A DNA stretch of 64,000 nucleotides, from positions 372,001-436,000 of the forward strand of contig JAHBVO010000004.1 of assembly GCA_019637435.1 (NCBI GenBank), written 5' to 3'. Both the position numbers and the translations under genes were made by a program. Numbering within the stretch: the first letter of the stretch is position 1; every line of letters starts with the position of its first letter. Source of the DNA: Candidatus Obscuribacterales bacterium. Its GTDB lineage: Bacteria; Cyanobacteriota; Vampirovibrionia; Obscuribacterales; Obscuribacteraceae. The notes under the pieces are model-generated. The model did not search any database, was not told the DNA's origin, and saw nothing but the letters and a program-made list of their open reading frames with translations. Below are positions 22,937 to 32,372 of this stretch, in pieces.

Positions 22937-24073
22937 ATGTCCAACACGCTGTTAGCACTAGTACTAATTCAACTCGCAGGTGCCGGTAATCAGGTCGTGC
23001 TGCAGCGCGGAGTGCAAGAGTACAAAACCGGACAGTACGCGAGGGCTGTGACCAGTTTGAGCCTGGCCGTCAAAGCCGATCCACATGATGATCTTGCGCA
23101 TTATCATCTGGCCAATGCGTTACTGAAGACAGGCAAAAAGGATCTCGCTATAAAGGAATATCAACAAGCATATTCGATGGCGTCCAGCACGCAGATGGCG
23201 ATGAACTGCAAAACTGTTCTAGATTTGTACAAAGCGCCGCTACCGGATATTTTGACTCGAAACTCGCGTGCCGCGCACGCTGTAACCGAATTGACCCCTT
23301 ACACGACTAAATCGGTTGACCAGTTGAACGCGCTTGCAGCGCAGAGAAATAAGAATAAACCGCTCGAGAGTCACCCTGGTGGACCGGAGGTTTTCAAAGA
23401 AGCGCCTGAGAATTCAGGTGTTTTGAGAGAAGACTGGGATCGTTGGATTCAAAATTTTCGATTGGTGTTTAACACCGATCTGTTTCGAGAGCTTCGAAAT
23501 CGTTCCATACGACGTCCGTCCGGTCAGAGCTTAATGGTGTTCAGCGTGGACAGTAACGGTCGGCTCCGCGGCAAAGTTGCGCGGACGAATGCGAATTACA
23601 ATTTCAACGAGAGCCTTCTGAATTCGACCAGGCGTCTGGATCACGCAGCGTGCCTGCGCTTTCCGCATGATTCGCGAATCAAGGGCTTTAATTTCACAAT
23701 GGGATGGGATTATGGTTCGCCGCAGCCCATGACTCGCGAAGAAGTTATCGCCGAGCTGAGCAGAACCAACGCATCATTGGGACGGAGTGGATCGCTATCT
23801 GCCAATGCTGGCCGGCTCAGTTCTAACGGAGTCTCCACGCAACTATCGACAAATGATGTGAATGGATCACTCTCTGCGAAAAACGGCTCTGGATCTGTCA
23901 GTGCAGGCGCAACCGGTCTGAGCGCCGCAGCAAATGGTGCTGGCTCCCCAGTCTACGACACTTCGGTTTCCGGTCAAGTATTGCCCAGAGAGAAGCAACA
24001 AGAATTGGACGCAAAAACCGGATCCTTGCCGGAGGTGAAGATAGGGATTCCGTCTGATATCGGGAAGCATTGA
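22937..24073 (+). CDS. TPR protein with TonB-C-like domain
   Basis: A 378-residue exported protein. The N-terminus is hydrophobic (TLLALVLIQLAGAGNQ). Two TPR motifs follow (GVQEYKTGQYARAVTSLSLA, then ANALLKTGKKDLAIKEYQQA). A TonB C-terminal-like fold lies at about residues 165-255 (LMVFSVDSNGRLRGKVARTN, then ACLRFPHDSRIKGFNFTMGW). The tail is Ser/Gly/Asn-rich (GSGSVSAGATGLSAAANGAG) and low in complexity. Short stand-alone TonB-C domains without the membrane anchor usually act as periplasmic binding domains rather than energisers. It lies 136 nt after tolC, and 358 nt before the adhesin. No ribosome site was seen. Confidence 0.72.
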   Translation: MSNTLLALVLIQLAGAGNQVVLQRGVQEYKTGQYARAVTSLSLAVKADPHDDLAHYHLANALLKTGKKDLAIKEYQQAYSMASSTQMAMNCKTVLDLYKAPLPDILTRNSRAAHAVTELTPYTTKSVDQLNALAAQRNKNKPLESHPGGPEVFKEAPENSGVLREDWDRWIQNFRLVFNTDLFRELRNRSIRRPSGQSLMVFSVDSNGRLRGKVARTNANYNFNESLLNSTRRLDHAACLRFPHDSRIKGFNFTMGWDYGSPQPMTREEVIAELSRTNASLGRSGSLSANAGRLSSNGVSTQLSTNDVNGSLSAKNGSGSVSAGATGLSAAANGAGSPVYDTSVSGQVLPREKQQELDAKTGSLPEVKIGIPSDIGKH

Positions 24074-24431
24074 GTGGGGAAAACCGGGGTGAGATCGACG
24101 CAATTAACTTGCCGGATTCCTTCGATTGCGTGCACCGAATTTGATACCACCGATTACGAACAAATATTACTGACCGTTGATTTCATTTGACACCGGAGAG
24201 GAACAGCTTTGCTGTCTTTTCAAGCTTGAGTCGTTGTGAGAAATCACTAATCTCGAGATCGCTGATTTCGCTAACACGGGTAATAGACGACATTGCCGCA
24301 TCATGATAACCTTTTCTGAGATCAAGATTTGGAATCTCAAAAGTTTTTTTGCCTGGCTGAATGTATTTCCTGGTTAGCCCGGCAAGTTATTCACACTCGT
24401 GAATGTCAGAAGCTCTGTCGGGAGAAAATCG
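24074..24431. other. leader region of the giant adhesin gene
   Basis: 358 bp without a supported gene. A small hairpin ACAGC-TTT-GCTGT followed by CTTTT is at 24203-24220 and could be a weak terminator. GGGAG precedes the adhesin ATG. Confidence 0.4.
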
Positions 24432-27400
24432 ATGTCCAATTTCGAAAATGCAATCAACAAACCATGTGCGTCCGTGTTGCTGGCCGGTACGGTGATGGTC
24501 AGTTGCGCTGGTCAAGCTCAAGCTGGTCAGTGGGAGCATTGGCGAGAATTTCGGCAGATGAACCCCGGCATCAGTGGGCATGCTTTGCGTGCGCTGTATC
24601 GAGACAAATATGATGTAACAGCTGGTGGTCAGAACAATCAAAATCCACCAATGAATATGTTGCCAATTTACGCGACGCCAGAGGTCTCGCAGGTTCAAGC
24701 CGTACCGTCGCTCGACAATGCCGGTAATGCGAATAACCTGGTTCGGAAACTAAGTAACACTAGATCATTCCAAATCGTCGAAGGCAAAGCCGTCGGTATG
24801 GGAAGCGGTGCGGACATCGATCTCGGTTCAAGTGCTCAGAACATTCGGCTGGGCAATAAACTCTTTAACGGTGCAGACAGCGTCCAGATCAAAGTTGGAG
24901 ATGCTACTAAAACGCTCACGGTGGGCTCACAAGTAACTGCTGCTGAATATGTGGCTGCAAAACAAGTGCTTGCCGGGCAGGGTCAGAAGCTCGAGCTCGA
25001 TGGCAGTGGAGCAGCTGTTGGCGGGGCTGTTGATTTCGCGTCGATTACGTTTAAAAACGACAGATTGAAAATCGATGATTTGACTATTCCGACAAATGTC
25101 ACCGCATATGGTGACTTCTCTAAAAATCCGATTTTTAGCGTATCAGGAAATCTGGTCAATGCCGGTAGTGTTTACGCCTTTTCTTCCGGTCAGCACGTGC
25201 GCCGCAGTACATTTTCGGCCGACAACGTAGTCAACGAAGCTGGCGGTCTTATCACAACCGATTTGCCGACGGTTTATTCTACCGCCAGTATTGCCAATGG
25301 TTCTAATGCTGTTGATTTGAACATTCGTGGCAACGATACCGTGAGCAATCTAGGAACGATTTCGAGTTCCGGCGATTTGAATATCAGCGCAGGAAGCCTT
25401 GTGGAGAATGGTGCCGGCGCTCAACTTCTGGCTCGTGGAGATGTTTCGATCTCCGCACCAAAAATTGATAACAGAGGATTGATCCATTCGATCAACGGTG
25501 ATGTGACGCTTGATGGTGTTTTCAACGGAGAGCTCACCGTCGCTAATGAGGGCGGAACTGTAATTGCGCGCGAGGGTGCAATCAACATTCGCAACAGTGG
25601 TTATGCCGGAACGTACAATACGTACGTGAGCGGTGGTGACTTCTTCAGCAAAGAAGTGAATGTTAATGCCGGTCGCGGATCTGCCGAAATCGATGTCGAC
25701 GAGATGACTGGGACGTTAAACCAGAAAGGTTATGCATCCCATGTCGCCACCGATACGTCGACCTTGTCGTTAGGAAACATCTGTTTGACTGGCGATCCGA
25801 CTTACAGCAACAACGGAAATATTTCTATCGATGGAAACGTAGCTGTTGGCGAAGCGCTCACCATCATAGCGGCTGGCGATATCACTAATTCGACCGGTGC
25901 GACGTTGACCGCTAACAACTCCACTCAGGGCTTCGACGTCACCATAATTGCGGGGGCGCAAATCACCTCCGGCAATGGCGGAAATACGAACTTGCCAAAC
26001 GTCTCGATGGAAACGGCCACGACTATTTCCGGCTCCGCTTCGGGAACTGGCGGCAACATCATCTTCGGTGCAAATGGCGCGCTAAACATCAACACTCGCT
26101 CGGGTGGCAAGACTGGAAACGGTGGCGACGTATTGCTGGCCGCGTATCGCAACGGTAGTTCCAATGGAAACATTACGTATACGGCTGGCAGCATCACCAC
26201 CGGTGGAAAAGGCGCTGGCTCTGTTAACGGAGACGTTTCATTCATCGCCGGTGCTTCTGCGGGAACGAACGCGATTGCGAATGTGGACACCACAGGTGGT
26301 GAAACCGGCGGAAGTATAACATTTGAGTCCGCGCAGCCTACCTCCGGCGGAAGTATCACATATGGCGTGAATGGTTCCATAACCGCAGGCACGCAACTGA
26401 CCGCTGGAAGCGCCGTCGGGACCCCGGCACCGCTTGTGGTGCAGGGCAATCTGAAAGCCCAAACATCCATATCCCTTACGCTGACGAACGGAAACTTGTC
26501 CTGGCTTCCCGACTCCAAGTTCAGCATCACCACTTTGGATGCGAACAACGGTAGCGTGAGTCTCGACGCTAATAACATTGACGTCGGAAATGGAAACTTC
26601 TTCTCGACAAAGAATTTGTCTATTCAATTGGGTACTGGAAATCTAGGAGCTGGCGGTGTCGTCGCTTTGCAGACAAACGCGTCGAATATCAGTGCGGTGG
26701 GAGACAGTTCTGTTGGCGGGTCTGAGATTGTCATCGTCAGCTATAACAAAGGATTGGTGCTGTTCAGCGGAGAGGCTGACATTGTGAACTTCGGTTCGAC
26801 AGGCACCTTCATGAGCACTCCGGGCGGCACTCCGATTACCGGCAATACGGTTTTAATAGGGTCCTTCGGTGCAGGTTCCGGCTTAAACTACCTGAACCCA
26901 GTAATGGTTGATGCCGCGAATCTGTTTGTGACCGGAACAAAGAAAGGCGATGTGTTCGCCTACAATACTCACGGCAGCACCTGGACTTTACTCGACACGA
27001 CTACTATGGTGGGCAAGTCGACGTTCTCCATTCAATCTGACTCAAACGTCGCGATGCTATCCACGGCCGTTATCAGTGCTCCGAATGTGGTTATCGACAC
27101 TAGCGGCTCGTTCAGCGGATTGAACGGCACTATTAACGGAAGCAATTCGGTTTTGCTTTCCTCGAATGGCAATATCACTACTGCCGCAATCCCGGCAACT
27201 ATCAATACACCACGTCTCCAGTTGACCTCTCAGGGCACGATTGGAACCAGTACGGCCGCTCGCTACTCGATAAATCAGGGCGTGAGTGGTGTTACAGCGA
27301 TTGCGGAAGGTGGTTCTGTTTGGCTCGATCAGAGTAATGTCGTGAAGAGCTTCAGCATCATCGGCGGAGCGGCAAACAATGATTTCGATTACACCGGCAA

Positions 27401-28814
27401 TGGAAGCGTCACCATATCCGGTATCATAGGTTCTCAGAATGACACTAATATTGTGATTTCAACCGGTTCGATCACCACCAAAGCTGCGACGATAAATTCG
27501 AACGAAGATATCCTGCTGCAAATCACGGACAACGTGAACACCAAAAATAAAATTGCGCTCGGCGCCAACACGACGCTGCAGACTTTTGCCTCTCCTGGAA
27601 ATGGAGATATCGTACTGGCGCTTGGAACGCCCATCACTGCGGTGCCAGGAACGCCGCCTTCGAAAGGTGTTGTATCGCAACAGTTTAGCGGCGGCAACAT
27701 TTTCTGGGGCAACGGTGTCACCGGAAAGGGTAACAATAGCGTGATCGCAAAAGCCGCCGATGTGAATTTCAGCAATCCCTTCACGAGTAAAAACATCACT
27801 CTCGGTGGAAACGTCGTAATATTTGCGGACCCGCCGACCGGCGATATGGCTGCTATGGCGCAAGTTGACTCTGCTCCGGTTGCCGCAGCAATACTCGCGG
27901 AGAGTGGACCGTCTTCCACTGCTGCTGCGCTCGGCACCATGCGGCTTGATAGCTCATCCAGAAGTTTCGGTTCCGCCGCTCAGCTTGCCACCGGTGCAGG
28001 CGAGAATCAACCGCAGTTGACGTCTCTGGATCTGAGTGGTGTCGCATTTGGTGCTAAACAGTTGACGCCTTCGCTCAACTCTGTTCAACAGTCTCAGTTG
28101 AATCTGATAACGGCCGAACAGGCAACTGCGCTTGACTTCGACTCCACGGACGATTCCGTTTTCATCTCTAGTGCTCCGAGCGCACAGTTTCACGCTGGAA
28201 ATCTTTGCATCGAAGACGGTCTCTACGATGCAATCACCGAGGGCGGTGCCGCAAGCAATCCGGTTCTTAAAGGAGTTGCACGAACCGCATTGCGTGAGCG
28301 AGTGGAAGCAACTGAGACCGGCAAAACTCTTTTCGTGCCTACGCATGATATGACGGTAGAAACGCAGTTCGGTAAACTCCACATTGGTGGCGGTGCGGTC
28401 GTTCTCGTTTCAACAAACAGAAACGGTGTCGCGGTGTACAACATCCACGATACGTCCAAAGAGTCGGTGGCGTTCGATGTACGTGGGCAAAAGATGACCA
28501 TTTGTCCTGGTCGCCATATGCTCGTTTCGGCCGGAAGCGGAACGGACTTCGCATCGGTGAATCACATTGAATCGGTTTTGCATCGTGGCGTTTCCACTTC
28601 GATGGTTTCAGATCTGAAGGTTCATCAATCGGAATTCTCAACCCTCTCAGCCATCACAGGCGTTCTCCCTCTGCGGGCGATTGTTGAATCGAAGAGTCCG
28701 TCAACCAGAAAGATTGCGGCTCGACTGCTGAAGACTACAGCTGTTTTAATGCATCTTGGCTCTGGAAGCGACTTCCAGTGTTTTGCAAAACCAAGAGTAA
28801 CGGCCCTCAGATAA
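24432..28814 (+). CDS. giant secreted beta-helix adhesin with FecR-like C-terminal domain
   Basis: A 1460-residue surface protein. It starts with a signal peptide (ASVLLAGTVMVSCAGQAQA). From about residue 190 to 1200 it is a long array of Gly/Asn/Ser/Thr-rich strands of the filamentous-haemagglutinin or parallel beta-helix kind, for example LVNAGSVYAFSSGQ, NEAGGLITTDLP, TVSNLGTISSSGDLNISAGS and GGNIIFGANGALNI. No canonical two-partner-secretion N-terminal motif was seen. Residues about 1296-1460 match the C-terminal domain of the secreted protein at 15081 (GGGAVVLVSTNRNG, CPGRHMLVS, HQSEFSTLSA and KTTAVLMHLGSGSDF). I start it at ATG 24432, with GGAG 7 nt upstream. Its position behind tolC hints at the export route, but that is inference. 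Confidence 0.85.
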   Translation: MSNFENAINKPCASVLLAGTVMVSCAGQAQAGQWEHWREFRQMNPGISGHALRALYRDKYDVTAGGQNNQNPPMNMLPIYATPEVSQVQAVPSLDNAGNANNLVRKLSNTRSFQIVEGKAVGMGSGADIDLGSSAQNIRLGNKLFNGADSVQIKVGDATKTLTVGSQVTAAEYVAAKQVLAGQGQKLELDGSGAAVGGAVDFASITFKNDRLKIDDLTIPTNVTAYGDFSKNPIFSVSGNLVNAGSVYAFSSGQHVRRSTFSADNVVNEAGGLITTDLPTVYSTASIANGSNAVDLNIRGNDTVSNLGTISSSGDLNISAGSLVENGAGAQLLARGDVSISAPKIDNRGLIHSINGDVTLDGVFNGELTVANEGGTVIAREGAINIRNSGYAGTYNTYVSGGDFFSKEVNVNAGRGSAEIDVDEMTGTLNQKGYASHVATDTSTLSLGNICLTGDPTYSNNGNISIDGNVAVGEALTIIAAGDITNSTGATLTANNSTQGFDVTIIAGAQITSGNGGNTNLPNVSMETATTISGSASGTGGNIIFGANGALNINTRSGGKTGNGGDVLLAAYRNGSSNGNITYTAGSITTGGKGAGSVNGDVSFIAGASAGTNAIANVDTTGGETGGSITFESAQPTSGGSITYGVNGSITAGTQLTAGSAVGTPAPLVVQGNLKAQTSISLTLTNGNLSWLPDSKFSITTLDANNGSVSLDANNIDVGNGNFFSTKNLSIQLGTGNLGAGGVVALQTNASNISAVGDSSVGGSEIVIVSYNKGLVLFSGEADIVNFGSTGTFMSTPGGTPITGNTVLIGSFGAGSGLNYLNPVMVDAANLFVTGTKKGDVFAYNTHGSTWTLLDTTTMVGKSTFSIQSDSNVAMLSTAVISAPNVVIDTSGSFSGLNGTINGSNSVLLSSNGNITTAAIPATINTPRLQLTSQGTIGTSTAARYSINQGVSGVTAIAEGGSVWLDQSNVVKSFSIIGGAANNDFDYTGNGSVTISGIIGSQNDTNIVISTGSITTKAATINSNEDILLQITDNVNTKNKIALGANTTLQTFASPGNGDIVLALGTPITAVPGTPPSKGVVSQQFSGGNIFWGNGVTGKGNNSVIAKAADVNFSNPFTSKNITLGGNVVIFADPPTGDMAAMAQVDSAPVAAAILAESGPSSTAAALGTMRLDSSSRSFGSAAQLATGAGENQPQLTSLDLSGVAFGAKQLTPSLNSVQQSQLNLITAEQATALDFDSTDDSVFISSAPSAQFHAGNLCIEDGLYDAITEGGAASNPVLKGVARTALRERVEATETGKTLFVPTHDMTVETQFGKLHIGGGAVVLVSTNRNGVAVYNIHDTSKESVAFDVRGQKMTICPGRHMLVSAGSGTDFASVNHIESVLHRGVSTSMVSDLKVHQSEFSTLSAITGVLPLRAIVESKSPSTRKIAARLLKTTAVLMHLGSGSDFQCFAKPRVTALR

Positions 28815-28958
28815 TCGGCTGAAACAGGCAGCAAACTCGTTAAAAAGACATATGTCACGCTGCGGTGATGTAGGGGAAATAAACTGACGTTATCTTCCCT
28901 ACCTTACTAACCCGCGCGATCCTATCTTTCAACAGGTCTGTGAACCTGGGAGTTTCGC

Positions 28959-31379
28959 ATGTCCGGTCAAGCGCCCCCCGCAAACAATACCAAGCCGCAG
29001 GAGCAGGCCGCGTCGAATGACGCCGCTGCTTCGAAGTCGTCCTCGACTGCTGAGACGAGCAATCGCCTATTAGAGGATTCGCGTCAGGAAAAGCCTAAGA
29101 GCGATTTGAGCAGTTCTACTGAATCTTCAGATTCGCAGAAAGATAAGAACGGAGATAAACAATCCGACGAAACTAAGAGCGACTCAAAGGTTAGTGCAGA
29201 GAATATGAGCGCTGGCGACACGCATCATCATGGCGGTGGTGAACATGCCGATGAGGGGCGGGAAGCAGGTAGTCCCAGTGATGTTTCATCCAACGCCAAT
29301 GATCATTTGCGCAATCAGGTGGACAGCGAATTCAAAACCCCTGAAGCCAGAAGCCTTTTTAATAGTGCCAAGCTTTCGGCAAGTGTGATGGCAATCTTTG
29401 GTTCACCGCAATTCGTCGATGAAGCGCGTTCCGACCTCGCTCGTGGCGGTCGCAATGCGGAGAGTGGAACGCGTGCCTCCGAAGGTTCTCAACCGCCGGT
29501 CGAAAGTTTGGTAGATAAACCGCCAGGTGCGATAGATAGTTCTTCGGCTTTGATGGGCGACACTCCTGTACCGTCGGCTGACGCGACGCTGGATATGAAA
29601 GATTCGAGTGATGGCAGCATCTCCAAAATGCTCAGTGATACGGCGAGCTGGGCGGCAAGTATGTTTAACGACTACGTGGCTCAGCCGATTTCAAACGGTC
29701 TCAGTTCCGTACTCGATATGTATGGTTCGGCGGGTGAATGGTCGTTTGATTCGAGTGGCACCGCTGGCAGTGGCTCCGCTGAGCTGCCATCCCAGGCTGC
29801 CGGTCAGATCGCTCAGCTCAATGATGTATCGCGCCAGGAATTTAGACAGCAGACGCGAGATACCATGGGCAGTTTCGACTATGATCTAAAGGGCAGAGAG
29901 GGTTTAGAGTTACCACAGAATGCTACAGCTGATGGTGTGGCTGAAATTGGCGGTGAGAAAGTCGCTGTTTTCAGAACCCCTGAAGGTGATACCTTCCTTA
30001 AAAAGGGCGACCAGGTCGTAGCCAAGCAAGATAAGGATGGCAACTACGATCTGGCGTTGAGTGATGGCTCTACAGCAAAAGTTCGCCTGAGTAAAGACGG
30101 CGATCAATATAAGATCGATCACCTGGAACGCTTCAAAGGTGACCAACTGCAGCAGAAAATTCAGGATGGTGTTTTTTACAACTACAACTATGACGCCAGT
30201 GGTAATCAAACGGTCGACGCTGCTGCTGACTTCAAGGGCGCGATGACACCGGAACAACTCGAGCAGCGTTTAGCAACTATAAGAAAAGAACTCGGTCCTC
30301 ATGGTACTGCGGCACTACGTTTCGGCGAGGGTCACGATCGTCAGCGCTTACTCATGCAGACTCATGGCGAGGACAAATATTCGCTTACCGACATCAATGA
30401 GAAACGTTCTCGTCTGTTTCTCAAAGGTCAGGAGTTAAGAGTTAACGAACACGATCAAATTGGAATCGTCGGTAAGGACGGTAAGATCACGGCTTTAAAC
30501 AGCGGCGATCCCTCGTCTGATGCTGAGGCAAACAGGCTGAAGGAGCTAGCCGAACGCATTCGCCTGCGCGCACAAGGTGACGGAAAAACAGATGTAGATG
30601 GCGTTAAACTTGAAGTAAAGCCAGACGGGGACGCCGTTATCACGCGTCTCGATCAGCAAACAGGCGAGCCCCTGTCACACGCGGAATTGCCGGCGAAACC
30701 GGAACAGCCGGTCAAGGTTACGAACGACAAGAGCGGTGAAGTCGCGAACTTGGATGGTGACAGGGTCCAGTTGAACGATCGTGACAACATTCAACTTTTT
30801 GGCTTCAATCCTGATACCGGATTTAACACCAATGATTGGAGCCTTGATGACCGTGGTTTAACAGATCTACAAAACGGAATGAACCTCGATCCGGAAGGCA
30901 GTTTGTTTGACGGAGATGGTGAATTTATAAGCGGAAGCGCTGATAGCGGCGAAGATTTCTTCTTTACTGAACCGAACGAAAATTTGATTGAGCATAGAGA
31001 GAATATGGAAACGGCCCAACAGACGAGCCAGGAGGTGAATACGCTTGGCTCAATTTCTCTCTCCATCTCGCGAAGCGGTAACCCAAATGCTGTTAGCATA
31101 GCAAGGTCCGTCGCTGCCGAAGCGCTTGGTATCGCAAGTAGTACCATTAGCGAACTCGGAAACGACATGATGGCTAAAATTCCGGTGTTCAGTTCCCAAT
31201 CGATTGCTGAAACCGCATCGCAGCATGCAAGCAGGGAGGACCGAACGCAAACGTATGCGATGCGTATGGGCATTTCGGATTCTACGAGTCTGAGCCAACT
31301 AAACCAATTAGCAACATTTACAACGACGAGTCTGAGCCCGGAGGAATTGGTGCGCCAGCGAATTCTTCGCGTAGCCTAA
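28959..31379 (+). CDS. large hydrophilic unknown protein
   Basis: An 806-residue protein with no signal peptide or membrane segment. The first 200 residues are very polar (Ser/Asp/Lys/Gln-rich) with a His-rich spot (GDTHHHGGGEHADEG). The middle has short repeated beta motifs of the type EKVAVFRTPEGDTFLKKGDQ, VVAKQDKDGNYDLALSDGST and AKVRLSKDGDQYKIDHLERF. The C-terminus is Ser-rich and helical (AETASQHASREDRTQ). GGGAG lies 6 nt before ATG 28959. I recognise no family; similar composition is seen in the proteins at 8389 and 40192. It is separate from the adhesin by 144 nt, and co-transcription is possible. Confidence 0.75.
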   Translation: MSGQAPPANNTKPQEQAASNDAAASKSSSTAETSNRLLEDSRQEKPKSDLSSSTESSDSQKDKNGDKQSDETKSDSKVSAENMSAGDTHHHGGGEHADEGREAGSPSDVSSNANDHLRNQVDSEFKTPEARSLFNSAKLSASVMAIFGSPQFVDEARSDLARGGRNAESGTRASEGSQPPVESLVDKPPGAIDSSSALMGDTPVPSADATLDMKDSSDGSISKMLSDTASWAASMFNDYVAQPISNGLSSVLDMYGSAGEWSFDSSGTAGSGSAELPSQAAGQIAQLNDVSRQEFRQQTRDTMGSFDYDLKGREGLELPQNATADGVAEIGGEKVAVFRTPEGDTFLKKGDQVVAKQDKDGNYDLALSDGSTAKVRLSKDGDQYKIDHLERFKGDQLQQKIQDGVFYNYNYDASGNQTVDAAADFKGAMTPEQLEQRLATIRKELGPHGTAALRFGEGHDRQRLLMQTHGEDKYSLTDINEKRSRLFLKGQELRVNEHDQIGIVGKDGKITALNSGDPSSDAEANRLKELAERIRLRAQGDGKTDVDGVKLEVKPDGDAVITRLDQQTGEPLSHAELPAKPEQPVKVTNDKSGEVANLDGDRVQLNDRDNIQLFGFNPDTGFNTNDWSLDDRGLTDLQNGMNLDPEGSLFDGDGEFISGSADSGEDFFFTEPNENLIEHRENMETAQQTSQEVNTLGSISLSISRSGNPNAVSIARSVAAEALGIASSTISELGNDMMAKIPVFSSQSIAETASQHASREDRTQTYAMRMGISDSTSLSQLNQLATFTTTSLSPEELVRQRILRVA

Positions 31380-31416
31380 GTCGCATCAGCTGGACGGCGG
31401 CGTTGACGATCGGCTT

Positions 31417-32286
31417 CTAGTTTGGCACCACGAGGAGACCGGACGCATCCTGGAGCTGCTCTTGCGCGCCTACGGAACGTAGTTTGTTTACCGCTCCTCG
31501 CGAACCGAGAGGTGCAACAATTGGTGCCACTATAGCTGGTGCAAGGGTGTTCACCACATCGAGCATGATCATCGTCGTCAACTGGCCTTTGGTCACACCG
31601 CCTTCTGCGCCCGCCAGCGTGGACTTCGGCTCCACAAGTTTCGGCTCACTTCTTCCGAACATTTTGCGGCGCATCGATGTGTAAGTGGGGTTAAAGGTAC
31701 CGCCTTCAGCTTCGCCATCCAGGTCTCCGCTCGTTGGATCCACTTTCACATCTGTGGTCGGGATGTTGAAAACAATAGCGCGGGGCGACAAAACATTTCT
31801 AATCTCGGAAACCTTCACGCGCCTTGTCTGCCCTGACTGCACCTGGAAATCGATGTTGTCACCGTTGACCGCGCGAACGTTTCCAACTAGAACAGTCCCA
31901 TCGGCCATTTCCAAATTGTCCGGACGTTTTGAGTCGGGGAAAGAACCGAGCCAGTCTCCGCCGGTGAAATAAATGACACCTTGAATTGAAGAACGTCCCT
32001 CGACTGTTGAAATTTTGTGGTCGATTAATTTGCCGGTCAAGATGATGTGCCTGTCGAACAGCCAATCCGGCACTGCTCCGACTGTGACATTCGTACCGTT
32101 GAATTTGACGGCTCCCTGAGGAATTTTGATCGAGCCTAGCGTTTCTGTTTTAACCTTTGCCTGAATTCCCGCATCAGGTGTGCCTTTGATGACTTTTAAG
32201 GGGGACGCAAATGCGGCGCCCTGTTGCAGTAAAGTCGCTGCAATCGCCACCATAGCAATCGTTGGCTTCAATAAACCTGTCGTCAT
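31417..32286 (-). CDS. exported protein, unknown
   Basis: A 289-residue protein with a signal peptide (PTIAMVAIAATLLQQGAAFA). The mature part is beta-rich. A central segment resembles a small barrel or Sm-like strand pattern (NLEMADGTVLVGNVRAVNGD, then NIDFQVQSGQTRRVKVSEIR). The C-terminal third is hydrophobic in places (LTTMIMLDVVNTLAPAIVAP) and could insert into a membrane. AAGGA precedes ATG 32286. Convergent with the 806-residue protein. No function assigned. Confidence 0.7.
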   Translation of the reverse strand: MTTGLLKPTIAMVAIAATLLQQGAAFASPLKVIKGTPDAGIQAKVKTETLGSIKIPQGAVKFNGTNVTVGAVPDWLFDRHIILTGKLIDHKISTVEGRSSIQGVIYFTGGDWLGSFPDSKRPDNLEMADGTVLVGNVRAVNGDNIDFQVQSGQTRRVKVSEIRNVLSPRAIVFNIPTTDVKVDPTSGDLDGEAEGGTFNPTYTSMRRKMFGRSEPKLVEPKSTLAGAEGGVTKGQLTTMIMLDVVNTLAPAIVAPIVAPLGSRGAVNKLRSVGAQEQLQDASGLLVVPN

Positions 32287-32372
32287 TCTCGAATCCTTCG
32301 TTGTTCCCGAGGCAATGGCTCTATGCTAGCCCGTTCCGACGCAACTTAGATTAGAGCCGCTAAATTTATCTA

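Noticed and set aside
25925..26578. 217-aa antisense ORF within the adhesin
   Set aside because: Long antisense frames are expected over a Gly/Asn/Thr-rich repetitive gene; the predicted peptide is Pro/Val-rich with no motif.
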